Below, one piece after another: positions 1 through 9,595 of a stretch of DNA of 64,000 bases; the first letter of the stretch is position 1, and each line of letters opens with the position of its first letter. The stretch is taken from the NCBI RefSeq assembly GCF_004745425.1, contig NZ_PGGK01000005.1, forward strand, positions 124,001 through 188,000, written 5' to 3'. The position numbers and the translations under genes were made by a program. Under the pieces are notes generated by a model, which saw only the letters and a list, made by a program, of their open reading frames with translations, made no database searches and had not been told where the DNA came from. This DNA comes from Methanolobus halotolerans (GTDB lineage Archaea > Halobacteriota > Methanosarcinia > Methanosarcinales > Methanosarcinaceae).

Positions 1-279
1 TACGCCCCTTGCAAGAATTTGTTGCCGACGACGTTCTTCCTTTTTCTTTATTCGCATTTTACGATATTTGAATACAGAGTGAATTGAAATAATAACAATA
101 ATCCCAACTATTAATGTTATCAGAAAAATGTAAATTGGTGACAAAGAAATGAAAGCATTGTATAATGGCAAAAGATATTGTGTGTAAATAAAATACGTGC
201 CAACAATTACAAACATAATTGCAACTGCTACAGGGTCAATTTCTTCATCTTTCGATTTTCGTTTTCTTCTAGCCGCCAT
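1..279 (-). CDS. N-terminal part of a membrane-anchored basic protein (cut by window edge)
   Basis: An open frame of 93 codons starts with ATG at 279 and runs off the left edge. The N-terminus is very basic (MAARRKRKSK). Two hydrophobic segments follow at about residues 18-36 and 46-66, and then a second highly basic stretch begins after KYRKMRIKKKEERRR. The layout, short basic tail, two membrane helices and then a charged soluble part, resembles the N-terminus of membrane-anchored Mrr-like restriction endonucleases. The catalytic part would lie outside the window, so that identity is only a guess. It is transcribed divergently from the next gene. Confidence 0.55.
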   Translation of the reverse strand, partial: MAARRKRKSKDEEIDPVAVAIMFVIVGTYFIYTQYLLPLYNAFISLSPIYIFLITLIVGIIVIISIHSVFKYRKMRIKKKEERRRQQILARGV

Positions 280-411
280 CCTTCAACCTCAAAAGCTTAG
301 ACCTTAAAAGGAATATATGTTAATTGTATATATACTTCACATGTTTATGATGTAACAAGAAAATGAACAATCAAATTTGTAAATGGTATAGCTTATGGAG
401 GAGCAATTTTC

Positions 412-1023
412 ATGCCCAATGTCCCAAATTTAACTCGAAGAAAAGTTCTTGCACTCTCCCAGTTCTATGATTACATGAACCAAAATGAAAACACTCATGA
501 GATATACATATTGAACAGAGCGAAAACCATTGAGAATGCTGACCAATTGTTCCATCTTATCGTAGATGATGAAGGCAACATTCTGAAATGGAAAGGTGCA
601 TCAAGGATAAAGCGATTTTTCCAGGATACTGACTACTGGACACCTGAAGTGAAGGAAGAATTGCACAACCTGATAAAGCAGTTATCAGAGAATCCATTGA
701 ACAATAAAGAAATTGTTACGCAATTAACTGATTACAACGGTATTTCGTTCCCCATAGCCTCAACACTTGCATTTTTCTTCAGTAAACAAAGTTGCCCCAT
801 CATTGACGTACGAGCCGTTAAAACATTACGGGAACATGGACATCATGCGAAAGACAGGTACGATTGGGACGCTTATTTCAATATATGCTACAAGCTTAAA
901 ATCGAGTTAAATGTTTCCTTCCGTGAGCTAGATAAAGCCCTCTGGATATATCCAAATGTCGAAGATTACCTTGAGAAATGCAAAGTATTGCGTGAACTTG
1001 GGATTGCTTCACAAAAAGAGTAG
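412..1023 (+). CDS. HhH/DNA-glycosylase-like hypothetical protein
   Basis: A 203-residue soluble protein. The segment NGISFPIASTLAFFF followed by CPIIDVRAVKTL (about residues 108-138) looks like the helix-hairpin-helix plus Asp of the HhH-GPD DNA glycosylase superfamily, in which a hairpin precedes an invariant Asp and a following helix. No Fe-S cysteine cluster is visible and the protein is shorter than typical Nth or MutY, so the family call is an inference and enzymatic activity is uncertain. A purine-rich GGAGGAG sits about 9 bases before the ATG. It stands alone at the edge of the accessory region and could be a repair or defence-associated factor. Confidence 0.65.
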   Translation: MPNVPNLTRRKVLALSQFYDYMNQNENTHEIYILNRAKTIENADQLFHLIVDDEGNILKWKGASRIKRFFQDTDYWTPEVKEELHNLIKQLSENPLNNKEIVTQLTDYNGISFPIASTLAFFFSKQSCPIIDVRAVKTLREHGHHAKDRYDWDAYFNICYKLKIELNVSFRELDKALWIYPNVEDYLEKCKVLRELGIASQKE

Positions 1024-1325
1024 ATTATATAATTTAATTATGACTATCTTATGGGTTTAATCTAGTAGATTTATATAGTATATATTCCAATTAATTAGCA
1101 TCATTGTGGCATGCTTGATTACTACTGTATTGTTAAATCCGATAACTTCATTGAGTGCTTTGATTTGTGTTTTGATGAGCGCTTCTATAAGCGTTTCAAT
1201 AAACATTTCACTAAGCTTTTCAGTTGCTATTTGCTTGTCAATAGTGATGGTGATTAGTATGAAGTTACATACACGGAGACAAAAGTCAGTGACGGGGACA
1301 GGAATAACATGGAAAAGTATCTTAG

Positions 1326-1425
1326 GGGCAAGTAGCTCGGTAGAGCTTTTTGATGTTATTGATTTACACTACAGTAGGAAAGAGCACCCCTAAGATATAG
1401 GAGGGTTCGAATCCCTCCCTTGCCC
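1326..1425 (+). pseudogene. tRNA-like remnant (possible integration-site scar)
   Basis: The two ends look like a tRNA. GGGCAAG at 1326-1332 pairs perfectly with CTTGCCC at 1419-1425. T and A follow the 5' strand, then GCTC/GAGC as a D-stem (1335-1346). A T-arm with the canonical loop TTCGAAT lies at 1400-1418 with a 6-bp stem instead of 5. Between the D- and T-arms the roughly 55 bases do not fold into a normal anticodon arm, and the D-loop has only four bases. GAGC occurs again at 1382-1385. This is probably a broken tRNA gene or the 3' scar of an integration site. An intron-bearing tRNA is possible but poorly supported. Confidence 0.4.
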
Positions 1426-1505
1426 TCTTTTATCCAAGAGTCTCTTGTAAATCACAGTGTAATCTTGGACACATATTTTTTATATTGTAGGTGTTGATTT
1501 TATTT

Positions 1506-2261
1506 ATGGAAGACACAAGAAATACTTACGAGTTCTTTTTATCAGAACTATCCCTAAATGAGAATTCAGAAGTTGGTTACCTTATTGAATTAATGAGAGC
1601 CATAAACCACATAAAAGAAATAAATAGACTATCGATGTTGTTATCAACTCCTGATTCATTAGATGAAGATGAAGCCGATTATTTTGATATTATGGTTGAT
1701 TCAACAAGAACATTTGTGTTTAATCTGACTGCTGCACAATTGAGAGAAGCACTAAAGCTTTTCCATAGTTTCACAAAAACATCCATGTACACCGATTTTC
1801 GAAAGAATGCAACTACTGAGCAAGTAAAAGTCATCTCTAGTTTGGAAGAATATGTCAATGAGTTCACTCATAAAAGAGGATTGCTGTATGAAACCCTTAA
1901 ACCTCTCAGGGACAAGGTGTTTCATTATGATGCAAAAGCGGCTTCAGAATGGGGGTTACAAAAGATGGAAGAAGAAAAAGATGAAAAACCGCCATATTAC
2001 TCAGTTTCATTAGAAAAATTGGAGTTCGGCTTGGGAAATGAGTATGATACACATCTTTTTAGTAAATACTTAGTCTTCGGAACAAAGGGGTTATATTCAT
2101 TGATGGAAGCTCAAAGACAGGTATATGAGATAAATAATCTGCTAGTAATACTCACTAATTATTTTGTAGATTTCTTGATGGCAAAGTCTAATATCCCTTC
2201 CAATAGGGACTTTACTTGGGCGCTAAAATATAGATATGGCTTTAGAAAAGATGATACATGA
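1506..2261 (+). CDS. HEPN-like hypothetical protein
   Basis: A 251-residue, mostly alpha-helical, acidic soluble protein. The segment LRDKVFHYD (about residues 134-142) matches the R-x4-H motif of the HEPN superfamily, which includes RNases in toxin-antitoxin, Abi and CRISPR systems. No partner antitoxin of the MNT or RHH type is visible next to it. ATG at 1506 is preferred. A GTG at 1491 would add five hydrophobic residues and has no better ribosome-binding site. It lies between the tRNA-like remnant and the type I restriction operon, which fits a defence role. The HEPN assignment rests on one motif. Confidence 0.65.
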   Translation: MEDTRNTYEFFLSELSLNENSEVGYLIELMRAINHIKEINRLSMLLSTPDSLDEDEADYFDIMVDSTRTFVFNLTAAQLREALKLFHSFTKTSMYTDFRKNATTEQVKVISSLEEYVNEFTHKRGLLYETLKPLRDKVFHYDAKAASEWGLQKMEEEKDEKPPYYSVSLEKLEFGLGNEYDTHLFSKYLVFGTKGLYSLMEAQRQVYEINNLLVILTNYFVDFLMAKSNIPSNRDFTWALKYRYGFRKDDT

Positions 2262-2357
2262 AGTATTCAGTGAACCACGAATATTTCTGACCACTATTCA
2301 AACTTTATAGTTATGCTATCTATGTTATACAGAGGATGATGTTGTTGCGATAATAAA

Positions 2358-2582
2358 ATGGAGAAATGTTATGACAACAAGATACTTGAACCCTAACAAC
2401 CTCGAATCGATGAAGACTGGATAGGAAAAAACGCAGCATTCGAATGCCCTGTATGTGGCAACACTTTCATCATGAGTGGACTGCTACATCGAAAGGGAAG
2501 ACAATGCACGAAATGTGGCAAATCAACCGGATACTGCACGGGTGGTAAAGATTTAGGTGGTACTGCTTATATAGAGTGGTGA
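2358..2582 (+). pseudogene. Small zinc-ribbon protein gene interrupted by an in-frame TAA
   Basis: A single frame runs from ATG 2358 to TGA 2580-2582 and is broken only by a TAA at 2394-2396. After the stop the product reads QPRIDEDWIGKNAAFECPVC, with cysteine pairs CPVCG and CTKCG about 20 residues apart and a downstream GYC, typical of a zinc ribbon. No ATG, GTG or TTG codon lies between the TAA and the first cysteine pair, so expression without readthrough is unlikely. Pyrrolysine does not explain it because the codon is TAA, not TAG. Probably a nonsense-inactivated small gene. Confidence 0.5.
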
Positions 2583-2603
2583 TTCTCAATAGATGAGATA
2601 TCA

Positions 2604-4256
2604 TTATCCAACAACAGAGCTGACCATTGCTGTGGTCAACTTTTCACTATTATCCTGAGCCTTTTTAATCCTTGTTTCAAGTTCGCCACATAAAGCCATG
2701 AGCTGGTCAACTTTGGCTACAATGCGCATTTGCTCTTCAAGTGGTGGAAGTGGAATAAGTATTTGCCCAAATGCTTTACCAGATATTTCTTTAAAAGTAG
2801 TGCCGGAGGCAGCATTCTCAATTTCCTCAACAGCGAATTTTAAAAAATAATAGATATATTCATTCATTTCCATTTTATGTGGCACACAAGACTTGAATCC
2901 TTGATTTGTGCATATATCGTTTTGTGCAATTGCCACATATCCAATAGGTGCACGACTTGAAAAAAGAACAGTCCCTGCGGGCATCAACTGGGCAGAGCTA
3001 TTTTTTAAGCCCAATTCAGTGATATCTCTTCTACCTTTGCTTACATACTTTTGTTTATAATTGTACAAATCAGCAGGTGTTAACCAATGTATTCCATCAT
3101 CGCAAAAGTACTCATCATTACTGGTTTTAGGTGTTCCACCACCTACAATTCTACCTACATCTCCTAATTTAAACCACGCCCATGTCTCGGGGACACTATA
3201 AGGCATCTCACCATCAACAATTAATAAGGATGGATTTTTTCCTTTTATCTTTTCCAACAACACATATGCAGGCTCATCATTCGGGTCCTGTGGTACAAGC
3301 TTACCCTGTACCGCAAGCTGCAATATCACCTGCTTGAGCTTCTCCACATTATCGAGATTATCATAAAGCAAATCAAAGTTATCACAAACAAGCATCCATT
3401 GTTCTGCAAATTCTTCAGGGCTGCCGGCATCGAGCATATTGCTGAGTGCTGAATTGTTTAACTGAATGCGGCTTTGATACTTTGTTTGTTGGAGTGATTC
3501 AAGTTGGTCGCATAGTTCCATGAGTTGGTCAACTTTAATGACTATGCGCTTTTGTTCTTCGAGAGGTGGGAGCGGTGCTAAAGTATGAATTATTTTTACT
3601 CTAGAAATGTTTGGTTGTGCTCCCCCTGCACCTTGATTTGTAAAATGTTTCCTGTAAGCTTTTAATATTAAAAATAAATACTCATTGAAGAATCCATCAA
3701 AACAAGTACATGCACAAACTGCTTGATTTGTGGTGGCTGTCGATTTAAGTATGGCAACTTTTCCAATTGTTGCACCATACATTGCAATAAGCACATCTTC
3801 AGGCTTATTTAGACGTAAAGAGCATTCTTTTAATGCTAATTCATTTATTTGTTCATCAGATTCGGTAATATATCGATTGTTAAGTTCTCCAGATTTAAAC
3901 CAATTAATAGAGCCGTCATAATATTCTGATTTTTTTCTATTCGGAGTTGCTCCTGCTCCCCAGTCTCCTATTTCCCCTAATCGAACCCATTCCCAAGTTT
4001 CTGGAATGTCAAAAAGAAATTTGTTAATTTTTACCGGTGGTAAAGCCTTTGTTTTTCGTATTTGTTTTTTGTCAACCAACCTTTCCTTTTCAGCCTTAAT
4101 CCGTTTCAGCAAAATTTGTGCAGGCTCATCTTCGGGATTCTGTGGCACAAGCTTACCCTGTATTGCCATCTGCAATATCATCTCACGTAACTTCTGAATA
4201 CCATTTGGAGATTCAGAGAGAAGGGAGAAGTTCTCAAAGAAAGTTTCAGCATTCAT
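2604..4256 (-). CDS. hsdS: Type I restriction-modification specificity subunit HsdS
   Basis: This subunit recognises the DNA target of the type I enzyme. The 550-residue protein has the expected twofold layout: two target-recognition domains (about residues 90-240 and 360-510), each followed by a conserved helical spacer. The spacers read PLPPLEEQKRIVIKVDQL and PLPPLEEQMRIVAKVDQL. Repeated KLVPQ-DEPA elements precede each recognition domain. The start codon overlaps the hsdM stop as ATGA, so translation is coupled. It is last in the hsdR-hsdM-hsdS operon. The sequence specificity cannot be read from the protein. Confidence 0.95.
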   Translation of the reverse strand: MNAETFFENFSLLSESPNGIQKLREMILQMAIQGKLVPQNPEDEPAQILLKRIKAEKERLVDKKQIRKTKALPPVKINKFLFDIPETWEWVRLGEIGDWGAGATPNRKKSEYYDGSINWFKSGELNNRYITESDEQINELALKECSLRLNKPEDVLIAMYGATIGKVAILKSTATTNQAVCACTCFDGFFNEYLFLILKAYRKHFTNQGAGGAQPNISRVKIIHTLAPLPPLEEQKRIVIKVDQLMELCDQLESLQQTKYQSRIQLNNSALSNMLDAGSPEEFAEQWMLVCDNFDLLYDNLDNVEKLKQVILQLAVQGKLVPQDPNDEPAYVLLEKIKGKNPSLLIVDGEMPYSVPETWAWFKLGDVGRIVGGGTPKTSNDEYFCDDGIHWLTPADLYNYKQKYVSKGRRDITELGLKNSSAQLMPAGTVLFSSRAPIGYVAIAQNDICTNQGFKSCVPHKMEMNEYIYYFLKFAVEEIENAASGTTFKEISGKAFGQILIPLPPLEEQMRIVAKVDQLMALCGELETRIKKAQDNSEKLTTAMVSSVVG

Positions 4257-5701
4257 GCACTTTTACCCTCAAGAGCTGCCATGAGTTCTGCTTTCAGGGT
4301 GTTGCGGGTTTTGGAGATGTCTGAGAGGAGGGATTTGTATTTTGCAAGTAGCTCTTCAGGGTCACCGTGGTCAATATCTTCCACATTGGGGTTTTTGATG
4401 TCGAGGTTGTAATTGTTTGCTTTGATATCGTCTATTGTGACCTTCCAAGCAAGTTCGTTTTCCTCACGGTTGTTCCACCATGCTTTTTCTGGTTCAAACT
4501 CCTGAATTTTCATAGGTTTCGTTTTGGAATAGGATTTGTAGCCATCGGGGTATGGGTGTTCGTAGTACCATATCTCTTTAGTAGGTTCTCCTTTAGTGAA
4601 GAACAAGAGATTTGTCTTAATGCCTGTATAGGGGTTGAACACGCCGTTTGGAAGGCGCACAATGGTGTGGAGGTTGCATTCATTGAGCAATTTCTCTTTT
4701 ATACGGGTCTTGACACCTTCACCAAACAGTGTACCGTCAGGAAGGACAATTGCACCACGTCCACCGTCCTTGAGCAGATGGGTAATAAGCACAAGGAAAA
4801 GGTCGGCTGTTTCTCTTGTCTGCAAATTAGAAGGGAATCCGGTTTCAATACCGTCTTCTTCAGTTCCACCGAATGGAGGATTGGTGATAATCACATCAAC
4901 ACGGTCAGATGGCTTATAGTCCCTTAGTGGTCTTGCAAGTGAATTATCATGATGAATCTGTGAAGGCACTTCAATACCATGCAGGAGCATATTTGTGACA
5001 CAAAGTAAGTGTGGTAGAGGCTTCTTCTCAATACCATTGATTGAATTCTGAAGTACCTTTTCGTCTTCAACGCTTTTGACCTGTCTGCGTAGATGTTCAA
5101 TGGAGGAAGTAAGGAAGCCACCAGTACCACATGCAGGGTCAAGGAGCTTTTCACCAAGCTGAGGGTTGACCATCTGCACCATGAATTCTGTCACAGCACG
5201 GGGAGTGTAGAACTCACCAGCATTTCCAGCACTTTGTAGGTCTTTCAGTATCTTCTCGTACACATCTCCAAAAAGGTGCCTGTCTTCCGTACTGTTGAAA
5301 TCTACATTATTAATTTTGTTAAGGACTTGGCGTATCAGAGTGCCATTCTTCATGTAATTATAAGAATCTTCGAAGACATCACGCACAACAAATCCACGTG
5401 GGTCTGAATCAGGTATAAACTGCACCTCTTTCAATGTTTTGAACAGGTCATTGTTAATAAAATCGAGTAATTCCTCGCCTGTAATGCCTTCCTCGTTGGC
5501 AGCCCAATTTCTCCAACGAAGACGTTCAGGAATAGATGATGTGTAACCATCATCCATAATTTCATATTCCTTTTCCCTGTCATCAAAGATTTTGAGAAAC
5601 ACCATCCAAGCCAACTGACTTATACGTTGTGCATCACCATCGACACCTGCATCCTTTCGCATTATGTTTTGTATACCTTTAATAGTAGTACTGAGTGCCA
5701 T
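4253..5701 (-). CDS. hsdM: Type I restriction-modification DNA methyltransferase HsdM
   Basis: An adenine-N6 methyltransferase that modifies the host sites chosen by HsdS. At 482 residues it has the normal length. The SAM-binding motif DPACGTGGFL (about residue 190) and the catalytic NPPFGG (about residue 275) are both intact, so it should be active. The N-terminal helical domain is of the HsdM_N type. The start at 5701 is preceded by a short gap of 27 bases after hsdR. The gene overlaps hsdS by four bases. Confidence 0.96.
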   Translation of the reverse strand: MALSTTIKGIQNIMRKDAGVDGDAQRISQLAWMVFLKIFDDREKEYEIMDDGYTSSIPERLRWRNWAANEEGITGEELLDFINNDLFKTLKEVQFIPDSDPRGFVVRDVFEDSYNYMKNGTLIRQVLNKINNVDFNSTEDRHLFGDVYEKILKDLQSAGNAGEFYTPRAVTEFMVQMVNPQLGEKLLDPACGTGGFLTSSIEHLRRQVKSVEDEKVLQNSINGIEKKPLPHLLCVTNMLLHGIEVPSQIHHDNSLARPLRDYKPSDRVDVIITNPPFGGTEEDGIETGFPSNLQTRETADLFLVLITHLLKDGGRGAIVLPDGTLFGEGVKTRIKEKLLNECNLHTIVRLPNGVFNPYTGIKTNLLFFTKGEPTKEIWYYEHPYPDGYKSYSKTKPMKIQEFEPEKAWWNNREENELAWKVTIDDIKANNYNLDIKNPNVEDIDHGDPEELLAKYKSLLSDISKTRNTLKAELMAALEGKSA

Positions 5702-5728
5702 TTATTAAACCTACATTCTCTGTTTGAA

Positions 5729-8014
5729 TTATGCCTCAGCCATGTATAACTGGGATTCCATGGCTCTTATGACTTCGAGGTAATTATCTTTTCCCCCGAA
5801 CATGTTGATAATCTCTATCGGAGTGCCATACTGATTAATAGGTTCAACTTTGAGGACATCAAGACTCTCAAGATTCTCAATACCTTCATCTGAGTACTTA
5901 TCCAGTAATGCATCAAGGACAGTGCGAGCTTTTTCACCGTATTTGGCAAAATATCCACTACTTTTAAGCTTGTTTGCTCTCTCACGCCTGCTCAAAGGTG
6001 GTTGGTCATAGACTACATGACAGATTAAGTCAAAGGGGTCATACTCCTTTCCAATCTCTTCAGCAAGGTCTTCCATTAACAGTCCTTTTTCAACAAACTC
6101 TCGTACTATCAACTGCTTTTTGTCGGCTTCACTCCAATATTTCAAGAAAGAATCAATAGAAGCAAACTCATTCAAAACAGTCTTTTTTGTGTAATCAGTC
6201 AATGACTCGGTTATCAGTTTGCCATCTGGGCCATAATACTGTTTGCGGACAGCGACAACCTTAGCATCAACATCATCAACCATATACGGCTTAAGCTTAT
6301 TACCAATTAATTTAGGTTTAAACTCTTTTACGCTTCCACCCTCATAAACTTCTTCAGCATCACCATCAAAATCAGGGTCTGCAAAATTGTCTGTTGCTTT
6401 TTTGAAGTCAATTATGGTAAAATACAGCTTACCGAATTCTTCATTGATACGAGTACCACGTCCGATAATTTGCTTGAATTCGGTCATAGACTGTATACGC
6501 TTATCGAGAACTATTAGCTTACATGTCTGGATATCCACACCAGTACCTAGCAATTTTGAAGTCGTTGCGATGACTGGATACTTGCTCTCAGGCAGTGAGA
6601 AATTATCGACTTCAGCTTTGCCTTCGTTCTCATCACCAGTTATCCTCATGATATACTTGCTGTCCCTTGCAAGGTCTGGATTTTCATTGACCAAAGCTTT
6701 CCTCATTCGCTCAGCATGGTCAATATTCTCACAGAAAACGATAGTTTTCGAGAATCGGTCAGTTGATTTCAAGAATTCCGTTACTTCCCTGGCTACAAGT
6801 TGGGTTCGTTTATCAAGGATAATAGACCTGTCATAGTCCTTCTGATTGTAGATTCTGTCTTCAATGAGCCTGCCGTACTTATCAACTTTGTCTTTATCAG
6901 GTCTCCATCCCTGCAAATCTTTATCGATATCAATCCTGATGACCCTGTATGGTGCTAGGAATCCATCATCAATGCCCTGCTTGAGTGAATAGGTGTAGAT
7001 AGGTTCACCGAAATAATGAATATTGGATATGGTCTCTGTCTCCTTAGGAGTGGCCGTAAGACCAATTTGAGTTGCTGATGAGAAATACTCTAAAATTTCT
7101 CTCCATGCAGAGTTCTCATCTGCACTTCCACGGTGACACTCGTCTACTATGATAAGGTCAAAGAAATCCGGTGAGAACTGCTTGTAGATGTTTTTATCTT
7201 CTTCAGTACCTGAAACCGCCTGATATAGTGCAAGATAGATTTCATAGGATTTGTCAACCTGCCTGTTCTTGACCTTGGTCATTGCTGAGCCAAATGGTTT
7301 AAAGTCATTCTTTTTAGTCTGGTTTATCAGTATATTGCGGTCAGCAAGGAACAGTATACGTTTCTTGGTTCGGGACTTCCACAATCGCCATATTATCTGG
7401 AAAGCGGTGTATGTTTTACCCGTCCCCGTAGCCATCACGAGTAGTATTCGGTCTTGGCCCTTGGCTATGGCTTCAATAGTCCTGTTGATAGCAATAGTTT
7501 GATAGTAACGAAGTTCTCTGCCATGGAATGAGTAGTAGTCTTGTGTGACGATTTTACGGTTCTCATCAGTAATTCCCTTCCAGTGACAATAGTATTCCCA
7601 TAATTTAGCAGGCGATGGGAATTCATCCAATGCGAGCTCTTTTTCGACTTCATTAAACAATCCTGTTTTATCATGTTGCAGGAAAGCATCACCATTAGAA
7701 CTGAATATAAAAGGAACATCAAGCATGTGTGCATAAGACAAAGCCTGTTGCATACCATCGCTCACAGCATGTTTGTTGTCTTTTGCTTCAACAACAGCTA
7801 CAGGGATATTTTGTTTGTAGTAGAGTACATAGTCAGCACGCTTTCTTTCACCACGTGTGGTCTTCTGACCATGAACAATGACCCTGCCATTTGTGAGGTA
7901 GACTTCTTCACGGATTTGGGTATGAATATCCCATCCTGCAGCATTAATTGCTGGTGTGATGTATTTAGTACAGATGTCTCGTTCACTCAGCTCTTGTTTT
8001 TCAAGTTCATCCAT
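5729..8014 (-). CDS. hsdR: Type I restriction endonuclease and translocase subunit HsdR (EcoEI-type)
   Basis: The motor and nuclease subunit cuts unmodified DNA after ATP-driven translocation. Residues 61-78 carry the nuclease motif (D61, E76-A-K78 in VVEAKDN). The helicase part has Walker A MATGTGKT (about residue 190), DECH and the LTATP motif, followed by a conserved helicase C-domain with QIIGRGTR. The C-terminal region resembles the EcoEI_R C-terminal domain. At 761 residues all core motifs are intact. It is first in the operon and is preceded by an AT-rich promoter region of 240 bases (8015-8256) in which nothing else was seen. Confidence 0.96.
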   Translation of the reverse strand: MDELEKQELSERDICTKYITPAINAAGWDIHTQIREEVYLTNGRVIVHGQKTTRGERKRADYVLYYKQNIPVAVVEAKDNKHAVSDGMQQALSYAHMLDVPFIFSSNGDAFLQHDKTGLFNEVEKELALDEFPSPAKLWEYYCHWKGITDENRKIVTQDYYSFHGRELRYYQTIAINRTIEAIAKGQDRILLVMATGTGKTYTAFQIIWRLWKSRTKKRILFLADRNILINQTKKNDFKPFGSAMTKVKNRQVDKSYEIYLALYQAVSGTEEDKNIYKQFSPDFFDLIIVDECHRGSADENSAWREILEYFSSATQIGLTATPKETETISNIHYFGEPIYTYSLKQGIDDGFLAPYRVIRIDIDKDLQGWRPDKDKVDKYGRLIEDRIYNQKDYDRSIILDKRTQLVAREVTEFLKSTDRFSKTIVFCENIDHAERMRKALVNENPDLARDSKYIMRITGDENEGKAEVDNFSLPESKYPVIATTSKLLGTGVDIQTCKLIVLDKRIQSMTEFKQIIGRGTRINEEFGKLYFTIIDFKKATDNFADPDFDGDAEEVYEGGSVKEFKPKLIGNKLKPYMVDDVDAKVVAVRKQYYGPDGKLITESLTDYTKKTVLNEFASIDSFLKYWSEADKKQLIVREFVEKGLLMEDLAEEIGKEYDPFDLICHVVYDQPPLSRRERANKLKSSGYFAKYGEKARTVLDALLDKYSDEGIENLESLDVLKVEPINQYGTPIEIINMFGGKDNYLEVIRAMESQLYMAEA

Positions 8015-8256
8015 ACTCTACTACCTCATTCATAAAGATAGTATATATAATATAGAAAAATAGATAAAGTTTTTGATATAGCTTCACGGTAGCACACATT
8101 CTTAGGTGCTTTCGTTTATATCAAAATATAATCACTTAATAGAAAGTATGAATCCCGGATAAAATGTGTAGCATAAAAATATATAACCTGAACATAAAAA
8201 GCTATTTATAGAATTAATATATTAAAATTATTTGTAATTAGGCAGACTGATTAACT

Positions 8257-8448
8257 ATGCGTACAAGCCAATATGGATATAGATTATGTTTCTTTTGTGA
8301 AGGTGTTATCAGCGACACTAACGGTACAGCAATTTATGATGAAAAAGATGCAGTTCACTTCATCACCTTTGGTGTCGATGGAGAAAATGCTGTCATAAAA
8401 CAACCAATCTGTGATAATTGCTATAATAAGAGAGTCTCCACTACATGA
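8257..8448 (+). CDS. Small CxxC...CxxC putative zinc-binding protein
   Basis: A 63-residue protein with two cysteine pairs, CFFC near residue 11 and CDNC near residue 54, separated by about 40 residues that include a short acidic beta-like stretch. This spacing fits a treble-clef or zinc-ribbon fold. It is transcribed divergently from hsdR with 242 bases between them. No catalytic motif is visible and function is unknown. A small zinc-binding regulator or accessory factor of the neighbouring defence genes is possible. Confidence 0.6.
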   Translation: MRTSQYGYRLCFFCEGVISDTNGTAIYDEKDAVHFITFGVDGENAVIKQPICDNCYNKRVSTT

Positions 8449-8547
8449 TTCATCTAGTAATTTAGCAACTAATATAAGATTTCACAATAATCAATATTTA
8501 AGAAACTACTATTGGAATCATCTTCTCAGGTATCAAAAAATTCAATA

Positions 8548-9423
8548 TCAAATCAAACTCGATACATGCTGTTTAATGATATTTCTCTCAATATCCGGCG
8601 TTATCCTTGCATAGAACTTCGCTGTGATCAATGTACTGCTATGATTCAAGCTATAAGATATAACTTCCATAAGAACCCCTGTAAGAGCAAATACGTAGCC
8701 AACCCATCTCTGAAATAAGTGAGGATGGACTTTTCTTATTCCAGCGAGGTCACTGTACTCCTCAAGTATCTGGTTCACATATTGTCGGGTGAGAATGCCC
8801 TCATCTTTACAAACCCTTTCTTTTGAAAATCAGATTGTTTGAAGAATACTGCCGTTCAAGAAGTTCCATCATCTACATTATAAAAATTTATTTATTCGTT
8901 TGCTTTATGTGAGGAGTGAAGTGGAGAGCGCTCGACCTCTGGTCAGCGCTTGGAGACGGGAACGGGGAGGCAGCCCTTGGCTGATGGGGTCGAAGACAGC
9001 GACCCGTTTGTATTTAGCCAAAAAATGGCACAAGCTGTGCACGGATATTTGCCCAAGACGTTCCTCATCGGTCGAATTTCAGATACAGCTTCCCGACACG
9101 CCCTCGAAGTGCATAAAATTTAACTAGCGACTCATCGCCCGCATGTGAAAAGGCGTCGATTACATCATCATAGCCTGTCAATCCAACATAATCTGCAAGC
9201 TCTCGCTGTTTTTCATCGGACAGACCTTTTCCTTTCCATATTTCCACACACTCACCCCTTATATCGAGGTCCCGGAGCCGGATATACGTGGCTTCTGTGA
9301 CCCTCAGAGCGGGGAAATCATCAGGTAGAGCCATATTTCATATTTTTCTTCAAGGTCGGGCATGTTGAGTATATGTTGTACTTCTTCGGGCCGTAACCAC
9401 TCTTTCGAATATTTATTGCTCAT
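8548..9423 (-). pseudogene. Decayed tyrosine recombinase (integrase)
   Basis: Pieces in different frames add up to one archaeal XerC-like integrase. ATG at 9423 opens a frame with EWLRPEEVQHILNMPDLEEK that ends at about 9304. The frame at 9334-9065 continues with ALRVTEATYIRLRDLDIRG, the core around the first catalytic Arg (as in GLRVSEL), followed by a GKG turn. The C-terminal part lies in two frames at 8873-8548 and includes KVHPHLFQRW, LNHSS and AKFYARI with the likely catalytic Tyr. The usual HxxR is degenerate. The GC-rich stretch 8880-9064 does not translate as integrase. At least two frameshifts make the gene non-functional. Confidence 0.7.
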
Positions 9424-9537
9424 ATGAGGAAAATGCAACGTTGACTATAAAAACGTTTCCTAAGGGCTTAACTTAAAAAAATAAGGTCTTTAAGCTATCT
9501 GTGTTTCTTAAAATCGATAAAATAAGTTTAATTTTGA

Positions 9538-9567
9538 AAATGCAACCATATGTACGGAATGTTGTAT
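9538..9567. promoter_or_regulatory. 30-bp dyad shared with 23304-23333
   Basis: AAATGCAAC and TGTTGTAT are separated by 13 unlike bases. The core ATGCAAC/GTTGTAT forms an imperfect dyad. The same two half-sites with the same spacing occur at 23304-23333. A single AAATGCAAC also lies at 9431-9439, before the integrase remnant. This suggests an operator for a shared regulator, which is an inference. Confidence 0.35.
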
Positions 9568-9595
9568 AAAAAAGTAGCATTTAAGTATACAAAAA

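Noticed and set aside
1106-1393. A 95-codon hydrophobic open frame
   Set aside because: It runs through the tRNA-like remnant, has low-complexity Ser/Ile/Val composition and lacks a ribosome-binding site, so it is probably a chance frame.
4253-5701. CRISPR-like repetition near the restriction operon
   Set aside because: I searched by eye for regularly spaced repeats in the accessory half and found none. There is no cas gene in the window.
8900-9127. A 75-codon plus-strand frame in the GC-rich stretch
   Set aside because: It overlaps the integrase remnant on the other strand and has no recognisable domain. The GC-rich DNA is better treated as an unexplained insertion.
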